DNA from: an uncultured Pseudomonadales bacterium
Lineage (GTDB): Bacteria > Pseudomonadota > Gammaproteobacteria > Pseudomonadales > Azotimanducaceae
Reading direction: 5' to 3'
DNA length: 64,000 nucleotides
Assembly: GCA_937775265.1 (NCBI GenBank)
Contig: CALKBV010000006.1
Span: forward strand, 1 to 64,000
The notes below the pieces were generated by a model that saw only the letters and a list, made by a program, of their open reading frames with translations, searched no databases and was not told the origin of the DNA. Made by a program: the position numbers and the translations under genes. Positions 1-8,956 of the stretch are shown piece after piece; the first letter of the stretch is position 1; each line of letters starts with the position of its first letter.

Positions 1-147
1 GTATGCGGGATTACGGCTACCCGTATCTCCTTTGGACCCCGGATTGGTTAGTACCAGCTCAAACGGCATGCGCTTTAGCAAGAGCAGCCATAAAACGGCT
101 CTTACGGGTTGTGAAAAAGGTACGCCGTACACAATAAGTGGCTTCAT
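1..147 (-). CDS. glutathione S-transferase N-terminal part (runs off the left edge)
   Basis: The first 49 codons of a minus-strand gene are visible, starting at an ATG at 147 and beginning MKPLIVYGVPFSQPVRAVLW. This is the beta-alpha-beta start of a thioredoxin-fold GST domain: a short strand, then a Ser/Pro-containing loop at the glutathione site, then a helix. The phrase MPFELVLTNPGSKGD matches the second strand and the loop that leads to the N-P motif. GSTs conjugate glutathione to electrophiles in the cytoplasm. Which class it belongs to cannot be told without the C-terminal helical domain, which lies outside the window. It lies downstream of, and on the same strand as, the broken SMP-30-like gene at 298-1455. 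Confidence 0.75.
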   Translation of the reverse strand, partial: MKPLIVYGVPFSQPVRAVLWLLLLKRMPFELVLTNPGSKGDTGSRNPAY

Positions 148-297
148 AGTATTCCTGTTTTTTTAAATTGATTCGGCAATCGCTGTCTCATCAGGCGTTC
201 GATATCGCCTGATCTAGGCGCCTTACGACGCTTAGACAGCCCTGCGGCTGGCTATTTGGTGGTCGCGCCACCTTCCTGCTGAACCCTATACGGCCTG

Positions 298-1455
298 TCA
301 ATGCACCGGTGAACTGACCACCCTGTCGCCATGCGCCGAACCCATAAAGACACGGTCACCGACCTTGAGCGCAACCGTGGCATATCCCATTGGTGCACCA
401 TTCTGCGAAAGGAATACTTCGGCCTGCATCGTCTCTGGATCAGCTTTGATCACCTCGTAAGGCAGCAGGCAGGGACCTTCCGTGACCAGCGCACAGGTCT
501 GGCCAATCAGGGTCATTTTTGTGGGACGCCACCCACAAATTGCCCTCATCATCGACCGTAATATTGTCGGGCTGTTGTACCGTAAACTCGCCTTCTCTCT
601 TGCCGCTGCCACGGTCAATCTTCACGGTTTTATCTCCAAAATAAATATTCACATAAATCTCGGTGTTATCACCACTCACCGCTATTCCATTAGGCATCAG
701 GTCATTCGACCCAGGCACTTTCTGGAATCCCTGGCTCGCGCTGCCATTCATACACCCAACCAGTTGGTTCGGCCGAAAGCAACTTGCGCACAACCTCATC
801 GAAAGCCGTTGCTTTGTCCCACATATGCGTCACAAGGAAGCCACCATCTTTAAGCGCCGCCACGTCATTGATAAACGGATCTCCCGGGGGCATCGCGCAA
901 CCCTGCCATGCTAGCTGCCAGTTCTTCATCGGATTGCGTCACTTCAAAAAATTCAACCGATTCCCGCTTGCCGTGATTAACCACCAGCAGCTGCAGCGAG
1001 CCATCCGGCCAGCCGAGCAAGGTCAATGCCGTGCGGGCTAAACGCGACGCTGTCGGGCGCCGGGCAAGCCACATCACCACGAAGCGACGCCGGCTGAGAC
1101 CAAGCAACCGTAAGCGGCTCTCTTTCACCAGATTCCAGGTTAAGCAGCGAAAGCGTGCCAGGGGCATCTGTTAAGAACTCAGCCATTTCACTGACGACAA
1201 GGTACTTGCCATCGGGCAAGGCAACCAGATCTTCCGGGTTCTTGTATCCGCAATGCACTGTCATGTCAGCGCTAGATAGGCAATCCAACAGTTCCTTGAC
1301 CACAACTGGTTGAAACAACCCTGACGCCTCAGCTAAAGCAGTTCTTCCCTCGGCCTCTGAAACTGCGGGGTCGTTGTGCCTTCATTCGGCGCCGGTGAAC
1401 AGGCCGCAAGCAAGACGAGAAACAATATAGCGATAGCTGATTTCAAATACGACAT
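298..1455 (-). pseudogene. SMP-30/gluconolactonase-like lipoprotein, broken by about five frame changes
   Basis: Pieces in all three minus-strand frames join into one protein of about 380 residues. An ATG at 1455 opens a lipoprotein signal peptide with lipobox LLAAC, and that frame ends at a stop near 1335. The next pieces read NPEDLVALPDGKYLVVSEMA (about 1250), LLGWPDGSLQLLVVNHG (about 1020-970), GDPFINDVAALKDGGFLVTHM (about 885), PNGIAVSGDNTEIYVNIYFG (about 690) and GQTCALVTEGPC to the TGA at 298. These are blades of a six-bladed beta-propeller of the SMP-30/gluconolactonase or arylesterase superfamily. Frame changes lie near 1340-1400, 1021, 905-930, 745 and 520. The last four each behave as one extra base in the coding strand; the first goes the other way. 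Either the gene has decayed or the assembly carries indels here. The protein would be anchored in an envelope membrane. Substrate is unknown. Confidence 0.6.
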
Positions 1456-1683
1456 GGGCGCACCTCTGTGTTTAATGAACTGCTGGGCTCGTTAAGATTT
1501 GTTTCCCTGGTGAATACAGTAACAGACCCAAAACGAGCGAAATAGAGCGAAATAGAGCAGAACAACGAAATCGCAAGCCACCCGTGACCTAATCTCAGAA
1601 AAAGATATTCTCAATCCGGTCTATAAGCGTCAGAAAGGGTAAAAACAGATTAGCGTGAATCAGCGCTGACCGCCCCAACCTAT

Positions 1684-2661
1684 CTACTGCTCACCCCGCG
1701 GCATCGATTTTCGCACCTCGTCCGAGAAGCCCGAGGCAACCCACTCTCCCTGAGCGGTGTTCCAGTGAGAAAATAGAAGCCTGACTTTGGGGTCAGGGTG
1801 AAACACCAGTCGTTCCGGAAAAAGGTTCCAGTCAGTCAATGCTGGTGAGGGAGATCTGACATAGCGGCTGGTCGTTGGCAGGGAGCTTTTTAACCAGCCT
1901 CCGCGCGCAAAATATTGGTGCCAGGAACGCCTTTTTTGTCTTCCGTCACCATCGAATCTCGTATGAAAAGTAGCGGTATCGTATAGGATGCAGGTACCGG
2001 CTTTACCGTAAATTGGGACTTCCTGATAGTCATCCCCTTGGCTTTGCCGCGCTTCTTTCAGCGTTTCGAACCGATTGCTACGTGGCACGACGCAGAAAGC
2101 AGGTGTGCCAGGAACCGCGTCGGTCAGGTAGTGAATTCGACACAACCAGTCAACGGGGTTGTATGGGGCCCGCAGGAACCGGTCACTAGATACAGCATCG
2201 TGATGAAAGTCCATGCTGCCAATACCGGCATCTTCGGGCACTTCCCTGAGGTTAAGCTCTGAGAACCTAACACTGTCTTCTCCGCCAAGTAGTCGGCAAA
2301 CCAGGGGGTAAGATCTGGGGTGGCAAATGTAGTCATCAAGCTCAGGGTAATCCAGCAGTGGCTGAGAAAAGATGAGCCCCTGATTGCGGTGATGTGGTTT
2401 GCGTTTACCGTGACCCCATTTTTCAGGCACCTCTTTTTGGGTACGGTCAAAGAACTCATTCAGGCGGGTTAGCTCCGCGAAGTTAAGACAGTCTTCTAGG
2501 ACAACAAAGCCGTTGCTCTCGAAATACTCACAGGCGGCATCCAGATCAGCAACGGGATTAAATACAGGTAAAGGCTTACTCGATATGCGGCCAAAGCCCT
2601 GTGTTGCGATCTCTGGGTCACCGCTTTGATTCTCTTGACGTTCAAGCTTTATATCTGTCAT
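1684..2661 (-). CDS. phytanoyl-CoA dioxygenase (PhyH) family protein
   Basis: A 325-residue protein of the Fe(II)/2-oxoglutarate-dependent PhyH family. The iron triad is visible: H153-H154-D155 supplies the HxD pair in the phrase MDFHHDAV, and H233 in TATFHTRFDGDG is the distal histidine, followed by Arg residues 241-245 that can bind 2-oxoglutarate. Length is usual for the family. Members hydroxylate lipids or small molecules; the substrate cannot be read from sequence. It is a lone gene on the minus strand with no partner in short range. The N-terminal 25 residues are polar and look like an unstructured extension. Confidence 0.8.
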   Translation of the reverse strand: MTDIKLERQENQSGDPEIATQGFGRISSKPLPVFNPVADLDAACEYFESNGFVVLEDCLNFAELTRLNEFFDRTQKEVPEKWGHGKRKPHHRNQGLIFSQPLLDYPELDDYICHPRSYPLVCRLLGGEDSVRFSELNLREVPEDAGIGSMDFHHDAVSSDRFLRAPYNPVDWLCRIHYLTDAVPGTPAFCVVPRSNRFETLKEARQSQGDDYQEVPIYGKAGTCILYDTATFHTRFDGDGRQKRRSWHQYFARGGWLKSSLPTTSRYVRSPSPALTDWNLFPERLVFHPDPKVRLLFSHWNTAQGEWVASGFSDEVRKSMPRGEQ

Positions 2662-2961
2662 TTGGTCTCGCGAGGACTGAGGCAGGCATTAAGTGTATCA
2701 AAGGGCTGGAAAGAAAACGGCAAGAAACAGAAGCCTGTGCATAACATTACGTTTCGCGGTTCGCCGCTGGATCAGGCAACCTGTTATGGCGAACTTTTCG
2801 AGTCATTCCGGGTGAAGCACCAGCGTGGGGAAAGCGATGAAACTCACTGTTGAGGAAAAAACAGTTGAGGAAAAATATGCTTTCATGGAGGTTTGAAAGC
2901 TCTCATTGATACAGCGCATCGAGCAACGGACTTCGACAACGTTTACGACTATGGCGGTGCC
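2662..2961. other. intergenic stretch, nothing recognised
   Basis: About 300 bases between two minus-strand genes. It holds the promoter region of the PhyH-like gene's far side and the 3' end of the epoxide-hydrolase-like gene. A short open frame on the plus strand (2626-2853) has no recognisable protein signature and is not called. No clear hairpin or repeat was found. Confidence 0.4.
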
Positions 2962-3987
2962 CTAAACCAGCTCAGGTACTACTGTAAATAGCCACTTGGC
3001 AATGTCTCGATTTACATCCATTGGTTTCTCCTGAGCTATCCAATGACCTGAATCTATGGTTGTTTCAGTTAGATTGGAACAAAGTGTGCGCATTGGTTCA
3101 GCCAATCGGGAATCAACCGTTTCGCAGGTATAGTCGTATCGAGCGTGGATGAACAGCGCTGGCAAATCCATTCTTCCCGCATTTGGCAATGTGTCAAAAA
3201 AGGCGGCGTTCACTTGATGATTCATGTACCAGGAGTTCGGGCCAAAAAAACCGTTGCGTTGTAGTGCTTCGGCATAGACCTCGAGATCTTCGGTTGTAAT
3301 GACGTCTTCGTCCATAGGCACATCCGGTGCTGCTGATAAACCACCGAACCAACCATTGTCTTTTCGCACCATGGCTGTACCGGTAGGCAAACCCCGCCCT
3401 TCGGCACTGCCTTTTCTAAATATCAATTGAGCCACGTTTTTGGCGTTAGCGTCCATCTGCGCCGTCGCGCGTTGGAAATTTTCCTCATAAAAACCCATAT
3501 ACTCCCACTGTCCCAGCGGATAATCATCCTCTGGGTAAACACTTCGATCAATCAATGGCACCGTTACGTCGTAACCTCGATCAATCGCAGCATAGGGCAC
3601 ACACAGCGAAGCAATCGCATGACACCGCTCCGGATGATGAGCCGCCATGCCCCAGGCAATAGGACTTCCCCAATCATGGCCTACCCAAACTGCTTTAGTA
3701 CCACCGAGCGCATCATGTAGTTCCAACATATCCAAAATAGCGCATTCAACGCTGTAGTCTTTGTGCTCAGGATAAACCGACGAATCACCGTAGCCGCGAA
3801 TATCCGGTGCAATTGCTCTAAAGCCCATAGCGGCAAAAAAAGGAAGTTGATGACGCCAACTTCGAGATAGTTCTGGCCATCCGTGGGTGAAAATAATTAA
3901 TGGCCCATCCAATGGACCCGCCGCGAGATAACCCGTGGTATGGCGTGGTGTTGAATGGCTATGGGAAGTGATGTCGGAGTAGCTCAT
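2962..3987 (-). CDS. epoxide hydrolase-like alpha/beta hydrolase
   Basis: A 341-residue alpha/beta hydrolase. The ATG at 3987 is chosen over an upstream ATG at 4047 because AGAGG lies 8 bases before it and because the family alignment begins here. HGWP at residues 35-38 is the oxyanion motif typical of soluble epoxide hydrolases. The nucleophile is Asp105 in GHDWG (103-107), which distinguishes epoxide hydrolases and dehalogenases from Ser esterases. The catalytic His is in DSGHWIAQE near the C-terminus. The cap region carries several Tyr residues, as needed for epoxide opening. Likely a cytosolic detoxifying or catabolic enzyme; substrate not known. Confidence 0.82.
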   Translation of the reverse strand: MSYSDITSHSHSTPRHTTGYLAAGPLDGPLIIFTHGWPELSRSWRHQLPFFAAMGFRAIAPDIRGYGDSSVYPEHKDYSVECAILDMLELHDALGGTKAVWVGHDWGSPIAWGMAAHHPERCHAIASLCVPYAAIDRGYDVTVPLIDRSVYPEDDYPLGQWEYMGFYEENFQRATAQMDANAKNVAQLIFRKGSAEGRGLPTGTAMVRKDNGWFGGLSAAPDVPMDEDVITTEDLEVYAEALQRNGFFGPNSWYMNHQVNAAFFDTLPNAGRMDLPALFIHARYDYTCETVDSRLAEPMRTLCSNLTETTIDSGHWIAQEKPMDVNRDIAKWLFTVVPELV

Positions 3988-4469
3988 TAAGAACCTCTGG
4001 AATAAACGGAGATCAGAAGATGATTTCAGCGGTTGAGGGAAAACCATCTTTCAATTAAAGGTAAACTAAAAGCAAACCAAATCAAAGCTCATCAAAGACA
4101 ACTAAAGTCTTCTTCCGCACCCTCAGGAACGTCTCATCGCATGCAGCGCTAGCGATCTGTACAAGTTGAAGCGCGGCCTGTTTCGCTGAGTATCTTGCAT
4201 AAGGCTTCGCGCTTTCATAAAGCATGCAACCCATCCGATTGATTAAGCATGCCGAGTGCGAGGTACGAGCGCAGTGAGTTTGCTTCTAAAATCCAGCGGC
4301 GAGCGCACATGCGGTTGGGTTGATCACTTAGGTGATACGTCAATCGTGCTACATTTAACTATATTGGAAGCACCGGCCAGTACGCCCAGCGCCCGATATG
4401 TTCACGGTTAGGACAACAACGTAACGAGAGAAACGCTGGCTCTCAAAAACAGAATGAAGGGGATCATAG
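3988..4469. other. intergenic region with a small palindrome
   Basis: About 480 bases between divergent genes, so it must hold two promoters. A short inverted repeat ATCAC-TTAG-GTGAT lies at 4323-4336, and an AT-rich TATATT-like stretch follows near 4362, upstream of the cupin gene. This could be an operator and promoter, but matches of this size arise by chance. No small gene was recognised. Confidence 0.3.
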
Positions 4470-4994
4470 ATGACCGCAAGAAGAATAGTGACCGCACTGG
4501 ATCAGGATGGAAAATCGTACTTCCTGCATGATGGACCCACGCCCGGAGTACTCGACCTTGGTCGTGCTATTGATGAGGAAATTTGGATAGATGACCCGGC
4601 AGAATCAACGACTAACAATACTGATCCCGTAAAAGCCGAGAAATTTAATCTGGAACCACCTGCAGGGGGTTCTCGTGTCCGTGTCTTTACCTTTATGCCA
4701 GAGGGCGATAACCCTTCCCTCAATGAGCAACACGCTGCAGCTGCGGCGCGGTTCAACACCGGCGACGCAATGGACCCTGATAATCCTGGGATGCATACAA
4801 CGGCAACAATCGACTATGGGATTGTTCTTTCAGGTGAAATTACCCTGGAACTAGATACCGGGAGTGTCGATTTAAAGGTGGGGGACATTGTTGTTCAGCG
4901 AGCAACACCCCACGCCTGGCGCAATAATTCAGTACAACCGTGCACCATGCTTTTTGTGCTCATTTCCAGCCCCAATTACCCAAAAAGAGACTGA
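4470..4994 (+). CDS. cupin-domain protein
   Basis: A 174-residue protein with a single C-terminal cupin barrel (about residues 105-170). The first cupin motif is GIVLSGEITLELD and the second is VGDIVVQRATPHAWRNNS, with the metal-ligand His in PHAW. The N-terminal half (VTALDQDGKSYFLHDG) is shared by a group of proteobacterial cupin_2 proteins. The start has a good AGGGG ribosome site 10 bases upstream. Function is unassigned; such cupins act as small-molecule dioxygenases, isomerases or regulators. It is a single-gene unit. Confidence 0.8.
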   Translation: MTARRIVTALDQDGKSYFLHDGPTPGVLDLGRAIDEEIWIDDPAESTTNNTDPVKAEKFNLEPPAGGSRVRVFTFMPEGDNPSLNEQHAAAAARFNTGDAMDPDNPGMHTTATIDYGIVLSGEITLELDTGSVDLKVGDIVVQRATPHAWRNNSVQPCTMLFVLISSPNYPKRD

Positions 4995-5189
4995 TTTTTT
5001 TTGAAAAATTAGCTGCTATTTGAATTAGTTAATACAGCTCGCATTTTTCCAGGATGGCCAACGACACTATTGATGCCGATCTATTAACTTAAATCTGGCG
5101 AGATTGATCGCCGAGAAGATCATAGGGCCAGGCCGGGTTTGTTACATCACGGCATGATCAAGTAGTGAGCTAAATTTCGTTAGTACGCG

Positions 5190-5984
5190 CTAATTTCTAC
5201 CAGGAAACTCAGGCTCCCGTTTTTCCATAAAGGCCCTGGCACCTTCAGTCATGTTCTTTGGGATGAGCACGGCCTGATGCTCCATCTCTAAGTCCAGCTG
5301 ATCGCTGAAACTATTATCCAGTGCAGCATCGGTTACTGATCGAATCCGCGTCATGGCATCCGCTGATGTACGAGCGAGCTTTTTGGTGATCAGCTCGACC
5401 TCAGCATCCAGCCGATCATCGTCAACAGCTTTCCAGATCAATCCCCAGGCTTCTGCCTGTTCAGCAGTGATTCTATCACCGAGCATTGCAAGGCCGAGGG
5501 CTCTAGCACGACCTGCTTTACGTGGTAAATTCCAAGTGGTACCCAGGTCAGGAACAATCCCCAATTTTGGCCCGAACGTAGCGACAAAAAACGCATTTTT
5601 TGCTGCAACTGTAATATCGCAAGCAAGCGCCAAACCGAACCCGCCACCGGCGGCCGCACCGTTGACACGCGCGACGGTTGGCACAGAAGAATTATAAATG
5701 GCCCGCATCGCACCGTTGAAGTGGTCGTCAACTTTGCCGTCAGGTTTTGGATCAGACGGTTTGGCGCTTGCCTGACCGGCAAGATCAGCGCCGGCACAGA
5801 AACCACGACCACTGCCAGTAATCACGACGACGCGAACCGATTTATCTGCTTCAACTCTCGCCAGAGTGTCAACGAGATCTTTCATCAGGCCGTTCGTCAT
5901 CGCATTGAGCGATTCAGGCCGATTAAGGGTGATCGTAGCGACACTCTGTTGAACGTCATAAAGCACTGAAGATGACTCGCTCAT
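5190..5984 (-). CDS. enoyl-CoA hydratase/isomerase, PaaG-like
   Basis: A 264-residue crotonase-fold protein. The oxyanion-hole segments are CAGADLAG and AAAGGGFGLALACDI. The classic hydratase Glu of the GGGCEL motif is Gly here. The downstream motif reads LGIVPDLGTTWNLPR, with an Asp at the position used by PaaG-type enzymes (isomerases of ring-epoxide or 2,3-/3,4-enoyl-CoA), so an isomerase or PaaG-like role is more likely than straight hydration. The C-terminus FMEKREPEFPGRN is usual for this subfamily. It is alone on its strand; its promoter must lie in 5985-6160. Confidence 0.85.
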   Translation of the reverse strand: MSESSSVLYDVQQSVATITLNRPESLNAMTNGLMKDLVDTLARVEADKSVRVVVITGSGRGFCAGADLAGQASAKPSDPKPDGKVDDHFNGAMRAIYNSSVPTVARVNGAAAGGGFGLALACDITVAAKNAFFVATFGPKLGIVPDLGTTWNLPRKAGRARALGLAMLGDRITAEQAEAWGLIWKAVDDDRLDAEVELITKKLARTSADAMTRIRSVTDAALDNSFSDQLDLEMEHQAVLIPKNMTEGARAFMEKREPEFPGRN

Positions 5985-6261
5985 GTTTGTCTCCTATCGA
6001 ATGAGGATGGCGTCACCACTCGACACCCTCTAGTTTCATTTATTGTGAACGATATAATCTAAGGGTACTAGCCCGCAAGGTCTCGCCGCGAAAAGGAAGA
6101 ATTAGCCACGTTAAGACGGCAGCAGCCGAGCACATCTCACGAAATAAAGGCCAACGGATGCTGTTTCGATACTATGCCTACTGGCCGAATATCCCGGTGA
6201 GAATTCATATTCTCACCAATCTTCATGCTTACATTTTGTTTAAAGAAGATGCTGTTCTGCA

Positions 6262-6624
6262 CTATCGATGGAGGATGGTATCCTTGCGTTTACTTAACGT
6301 TTCTTTTTGGGCGATTTCGTCGAGTTTCGAAGGTTCCGCCGTACTGTCGAGTTGCAATGCAGGCTCTGGCCGGCTGCGCCATTCAGAGGGCTTAACCTGC
6401 CACAACAGAAAAAACAACGCACCATAGACAGCAACGGTTTTTACCAATAAAGCCAGTAGTGCCCACTGAGGGAAGTGGACCCGCAAATAAGCTGCCACAT
6501 CTGTGTAAAGCCAGGCCGTTACCAGGGCAAAGGCAATCGCCGCCAACATGTAGAATATCTTCAGGCGGTATTTCCCTGCGAAAGCCAACAGCGCACTGGT
6601 GCGTGCGAAGCGATACAGCGACAT
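6262..6624 (-). CDS. hypothetical membrane protein with two transmembrane segments
   Basis: A 120-residue protein with hydrophobic segments at about residues 23-43 (IFYMLAAIAFALVTAWLY) and 54-75 (LLALLVKTVAVYGALFFLLW), then a charged cytoplasmic-looking tail of about 45 residues. No family recognised. Its ATG at 6624 shares its A with the TGA of the upstream gene (TGATG), so the two are almost certainly translationally coupled and may act together. Confidence 0.6.
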   Translation of the reverse strand: MSLYRFARTSALLAFAGKYRLKIFYMLAAIAFALVTAWLYTDVAAYLRVHFPQWALLALLVKTVAVYGALFFLLWQVKPSEWRSRPEPALQLDSTAEPSKLDEIAQKETLSKRKDTILHR

Positions 6625-6860
6625 CAGACTATGCTCAGCCCAAGCATCGCCAACACGCCCATCAGCGAAGTCTGCTTAATGTCTGACCAGACAGAGTCCT
6701 CAGCATCCGCCAACAGATACTCCAAATCTGCCTCAGAGATGTCTTCTTCAGATTTACCATTAAGGATCAGGTCCTTTCGAACTCTCTTCACCGCCAGCTC
6801 CCGAACCTTCCGTTTGATGACGCGGTGAGGGAAATACTCTTTTAGCGCTTCCGTTTCCAT
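6624..6860 (-). CDS. hypothetical small protein, coupled to the membrane protein downstream
   Basis: A 78-residue protein, first of a two-gene unit. The N-terminal half is strongly basic (HRVIKRKVRELAVKRVRKDL), the middle acidic (EEDISEADLEYLLADAEDS), and the last 15 residues hydrophobic (SLMGVLAMLGLSIV), which suggests a tail-anchored or peripheral membrane protein. Not recognised. The TGA overlaps the next start codon by one base. Confidence 0.5.
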   Translation of the reverse strand: METEALKEYFPHRVIKRKVRELAVKRVRKDLILNGKSEEDISEADLEYLLADAEDSVWSDIKQTSLMGVLAMLGLSIV

Positions 6861-6922
6861 TGGCCTAGATTAGACCATGTCGCGCCTTTTGTAATCTTGA
6901 GAAAACACCTCTAATCATTTGT

Positions 6923-6943
6923 ATTGTCCACGACCTGGACAAT
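6923..6943. promoter_or_regulatory. perfect 8-bp inverted repeat, candidate operator
   Basis: ATTGTCCA-cgacc-TGGACAAT is a perfect palindrome with 8-base arms and a 5-base spacer. It lies in the divergent region between the 6860 start and the SDR start at 7096. The shape fits a dimeric repressor site (MarR- or TetR-sized). No regulator gene is adjacent, so the cognate factor is unknown. Confidence 0.4.
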
Positions 6944-7095
6944 GAGTGGCCTCATACAAACCCCAGCCACTGTTTACGTTCCTGGGGAGGCACATCTCAT
7001 GGCGAATAGTACTCGGAAAGTCGGCGCGTCTTTGCAAGTTTTATGACTAAACCCTATGCTACCCGGCACTATTTTCACAATAAACGGAAACCACA

Positions 7096-7869
7096 ATGAC
7101 CAAAACTGTCTGCCTCGTCATTGGCGCGGGCGCCGGTATCGGCGGCAATGTTGCGAAGAAATTCGCGCTTCAAGGATATCACTCGTTCCTGTGTCGCCGA
7201 AGCGATGAGGAAGGGCTTAACAAGCTGGTCAACCAGATAACAGAGGCTGGTGGCAGCGCCTCTGGCCGGTTGGTGAACGCCATGGAAGATGACGCCATCG
7301 AAGACATGGTGAAAGACATAGAGGCCGACGTGGGCCCTATTGAGGTGGTTATCTACAATCTGGGCGCACAGATCGGCAATCGGCCATTGGCTGGAACACC
7401 CCATAAAACATTCGAAATGGGGTGGCGCCTTGGAACGTTTGGCCTGTATCGACTCGCCTACGCACTTACACCGTTGATGGAAGCACGCGGTCACGGCACT
7501 ATTCTGGTGACTTCTGCCACCTCTGCCATGCGCGGGAACAGGGGGCAGCACTCTCACGCTGCGGCCATGGGTGGGCGAAGGATGTTGTGCCAGACCCTGA
7601 ACGCCGAATTTTCACCCAAAGGCATTCATGTTGCGCATATCCTGATTGACGGTGCAGTCGATGCACCAGACACGCTTGGAAAGATGTTAGGAGAAGAACG
7701 ATTTAAAGAACTCCGGGAATCTCGTGGCGGCGAACATGACGGTTTGATGCTGCCCGAAAAAATAGCTGAGACCTACTTTCATATCGCCAATCAACACCGT
7801 TCAGTCTGGACCCATGAACTAGACCTACGCGCCTTTTCAGATACCGCGTGGTGGAATCATGAAAGTTGA
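7096..7869 (+). CDS. atypical short-chain dehydrogenase/reductase lacking the Tyr-Lys pair
   Basis: A 257-residue Rossmann protein. The cofactor loop GAGAGIGGNVA (residues 10-20) is intact. The acidic and basic residues after strand 2 (CRRSDE) fit NADP preference. The NNAG equivalent is YNLGAQ. The catalytic Ser is in TSATSAM, but the YxxxK motif is replaced: the aligned segment reads SHAAAMGGRRM, giving His for Tyr and Met for Lys. It therefore belongs to an SDR subgroup with altered or no classical redox chemistry. The stop overlaps the next gene by 11 bases, so the two form an operon with the thioesterase. Confidence 0.8.
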   Translation: MTKTVCLVIGAGAGIGGNVAKKFALQGYHSFLCRRSDEEGLNKLVNQITEAGGSASGRLVNAMEDDAIEDMVKDIEADVGPIEVVIYNLGAQIGNRPLAGTPHKTFEMGWRLGTFGLYRLAYALTPLMEARGHGTILVTSATSAMRGNRGQHSHAAAMGGRRMLCQTLNAEFSPKGIHVAHILIDGAVDAPDTLGKMLGEERFKELRESRGGEHDGLMLPEKIAETYFHIANQHRSVWTHELDLRAFSDTAWWNHES

Positions 7870-8266
7870 TAACCCCTTCGATTTTGACAGCGATCCTTTT
7901 CATCAATACCTTGGCTTAACACTCGAGGAAACCCGCGAAGACTACGCCCGTATTCGACTTAACATCCACGCCAACACGCCGACAGGCATCGGCGGTAGCG
8001 TCAATGGGGGCGTGCTTTCAACCATGATCGACATGGCGGCTGTGCCTGCTGTATTCACTAACATCAGAGCAGGCAGCGAACCCGCCGGTACCGCCGATCT
8101 TCAAATCACTTACCTACGACAGGCGCACGGTAGCTGGATTGATGCGGAAGCCAGGGTAATCAAGCGCGGCAGACAACTTTGCACGATACACGTGGATATT
8201 AAAAACAATGAAGGAGTTCTGTGCGCTACTGGCAGGGTACTTTATGCTCTAAGGGCAGTTGGTTAA
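7859..8266 (+). CDS. PaaI-type hotdog thioesterase
   Basis: A 135-residue single-hotdog protein. The helix motif VNGGVLSTMIDMAAVPAV corresponds to the HGGxxxxxxDxA motif of PaaI/YbgC thioesterases, with Asn in place of the usual His and the Asp retained. The later strands TADLQITYLRQAHGSWIDAEARVIKRGRQ are typical. Such enzymes hydrolyse aryl- or acyl-CoA thioesters in the cytoplasm. The start lies inside the SDR gene (11-base overlap), so both are expressed together and may act on the same CoA-linked intermediate. Confidence 0.82.
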   Translation: MKVDNPFDFDSDPFHQYLGLTLEETREDYARIRLNIHANTPTGIGGSVNGGVLSTMIDMAAVPAVFTNIRAGSEPAGTADLQITYLRQAHGSWIDAEARVIKRGRQLCTIHVDIKNNEGVLCATGRVLYALRAVG

Positions 8267-8520
8267 GGGACGCGCCCATCGACTAACAGAAACAGGAGCA
8301 CATTTTGAGTTAGGCCAGACCTGGTCTGCAATTACCATACGCCAGCTGCCCGCAATGCGTTTAGGTAGTGTGACTGTCAGGATAGACTGGCTTTAACTTC
8401 CGCTAACGAGCGCCGGGTAGGCCAAACAGATCGGGAATTGTTACCCACAGGACAGCTCCGTAGCGTCATCCTACGCCGCAAGTCGACATAACGAGGCAGT
8501 GAAACCTCTGATTTTTGGTG

Positions 8521-8874
8521 CTATCCGAACACGTGATAACCCCGGGATTTCAGACAATTATAAAGTACCTTTTCTTTTCGGCGCTCCGCTTTGCGGAACC
8601 CCTTTGCGCCTCCGGCGACCGCACCAACACCCGCACCCTGCTCGGCATCGTGACTGTCACCCAGAATTGCACCGACGGATGCTCCGATCGCCACACCAAT
8701 AGCCGCGGCCTTCCCTGTTTCTCCGGCGGTATCTACCTGATAAGCGTACGACCGGCACTCGGCAAGATCACCCTGGTACCGCGCTTCATCGACACCACGA
8801 CGATCAACGATAGGTTCATTGGCACAGCTCATCAGGAGCAACGGTAAGGAAGCAAACATCACTTTTCTGATCAT
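8521..8874 (-). CDS. glycine-zipper outer-membrane lipoprotein
   Basis: A 117-residue protein with a lipoprotein signal peptide ending LLLMSC. The mature part carries a glycine-zipper pair: AAAIGVAIGASVGAILGD and GAGVGAVAGGAKGF, flanked by two single Cys (ECRSYAY and NCLKSRGY) that could form a disulfide. This arrangement resembles small envelope lipoproteins of the YMGG/glycine-zipper group. Probably anchored in the outer membrane; role unknown. Single gene. Confidence 0.7.
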   Translation of the reverse strand: MIRKVMFASLPLLLMSCANEPIVDRRGVDEARYQGDLAECRSYAYQVDTAGETGKAAAIGVAIGASVGAILGDSHDAEQGAGVGAVAGGAKGFRKAERRKEKVLYNCLKSRGYHVFG

Positions 8875-8956
8875 CTCACTAACTCAATAACTAGATGCGA
8901 CTAAGTTAGCCCCTGGAAGCTGAACGGGGAGTGAATCCAAGCTGAACAGAACGGGT

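Noticed and set aside
1501-1560. Short direct repeat of CGAAATAGAG near 1540
   Set aside because: Only about two copies of 10 bases in an intergenic region; no function can be argued.
2626-2853. Short plus-strand frame between the PhyH and epoxide hydrolase genes
   Set aside because: It begins inside the PhyH gene, has no ribosome site and no recognisable domain.
5353-5969. Plus-strand frames opposite the crotonase at 5190-5984
   Set aside because: They are mirror frames of a well-supported gene.
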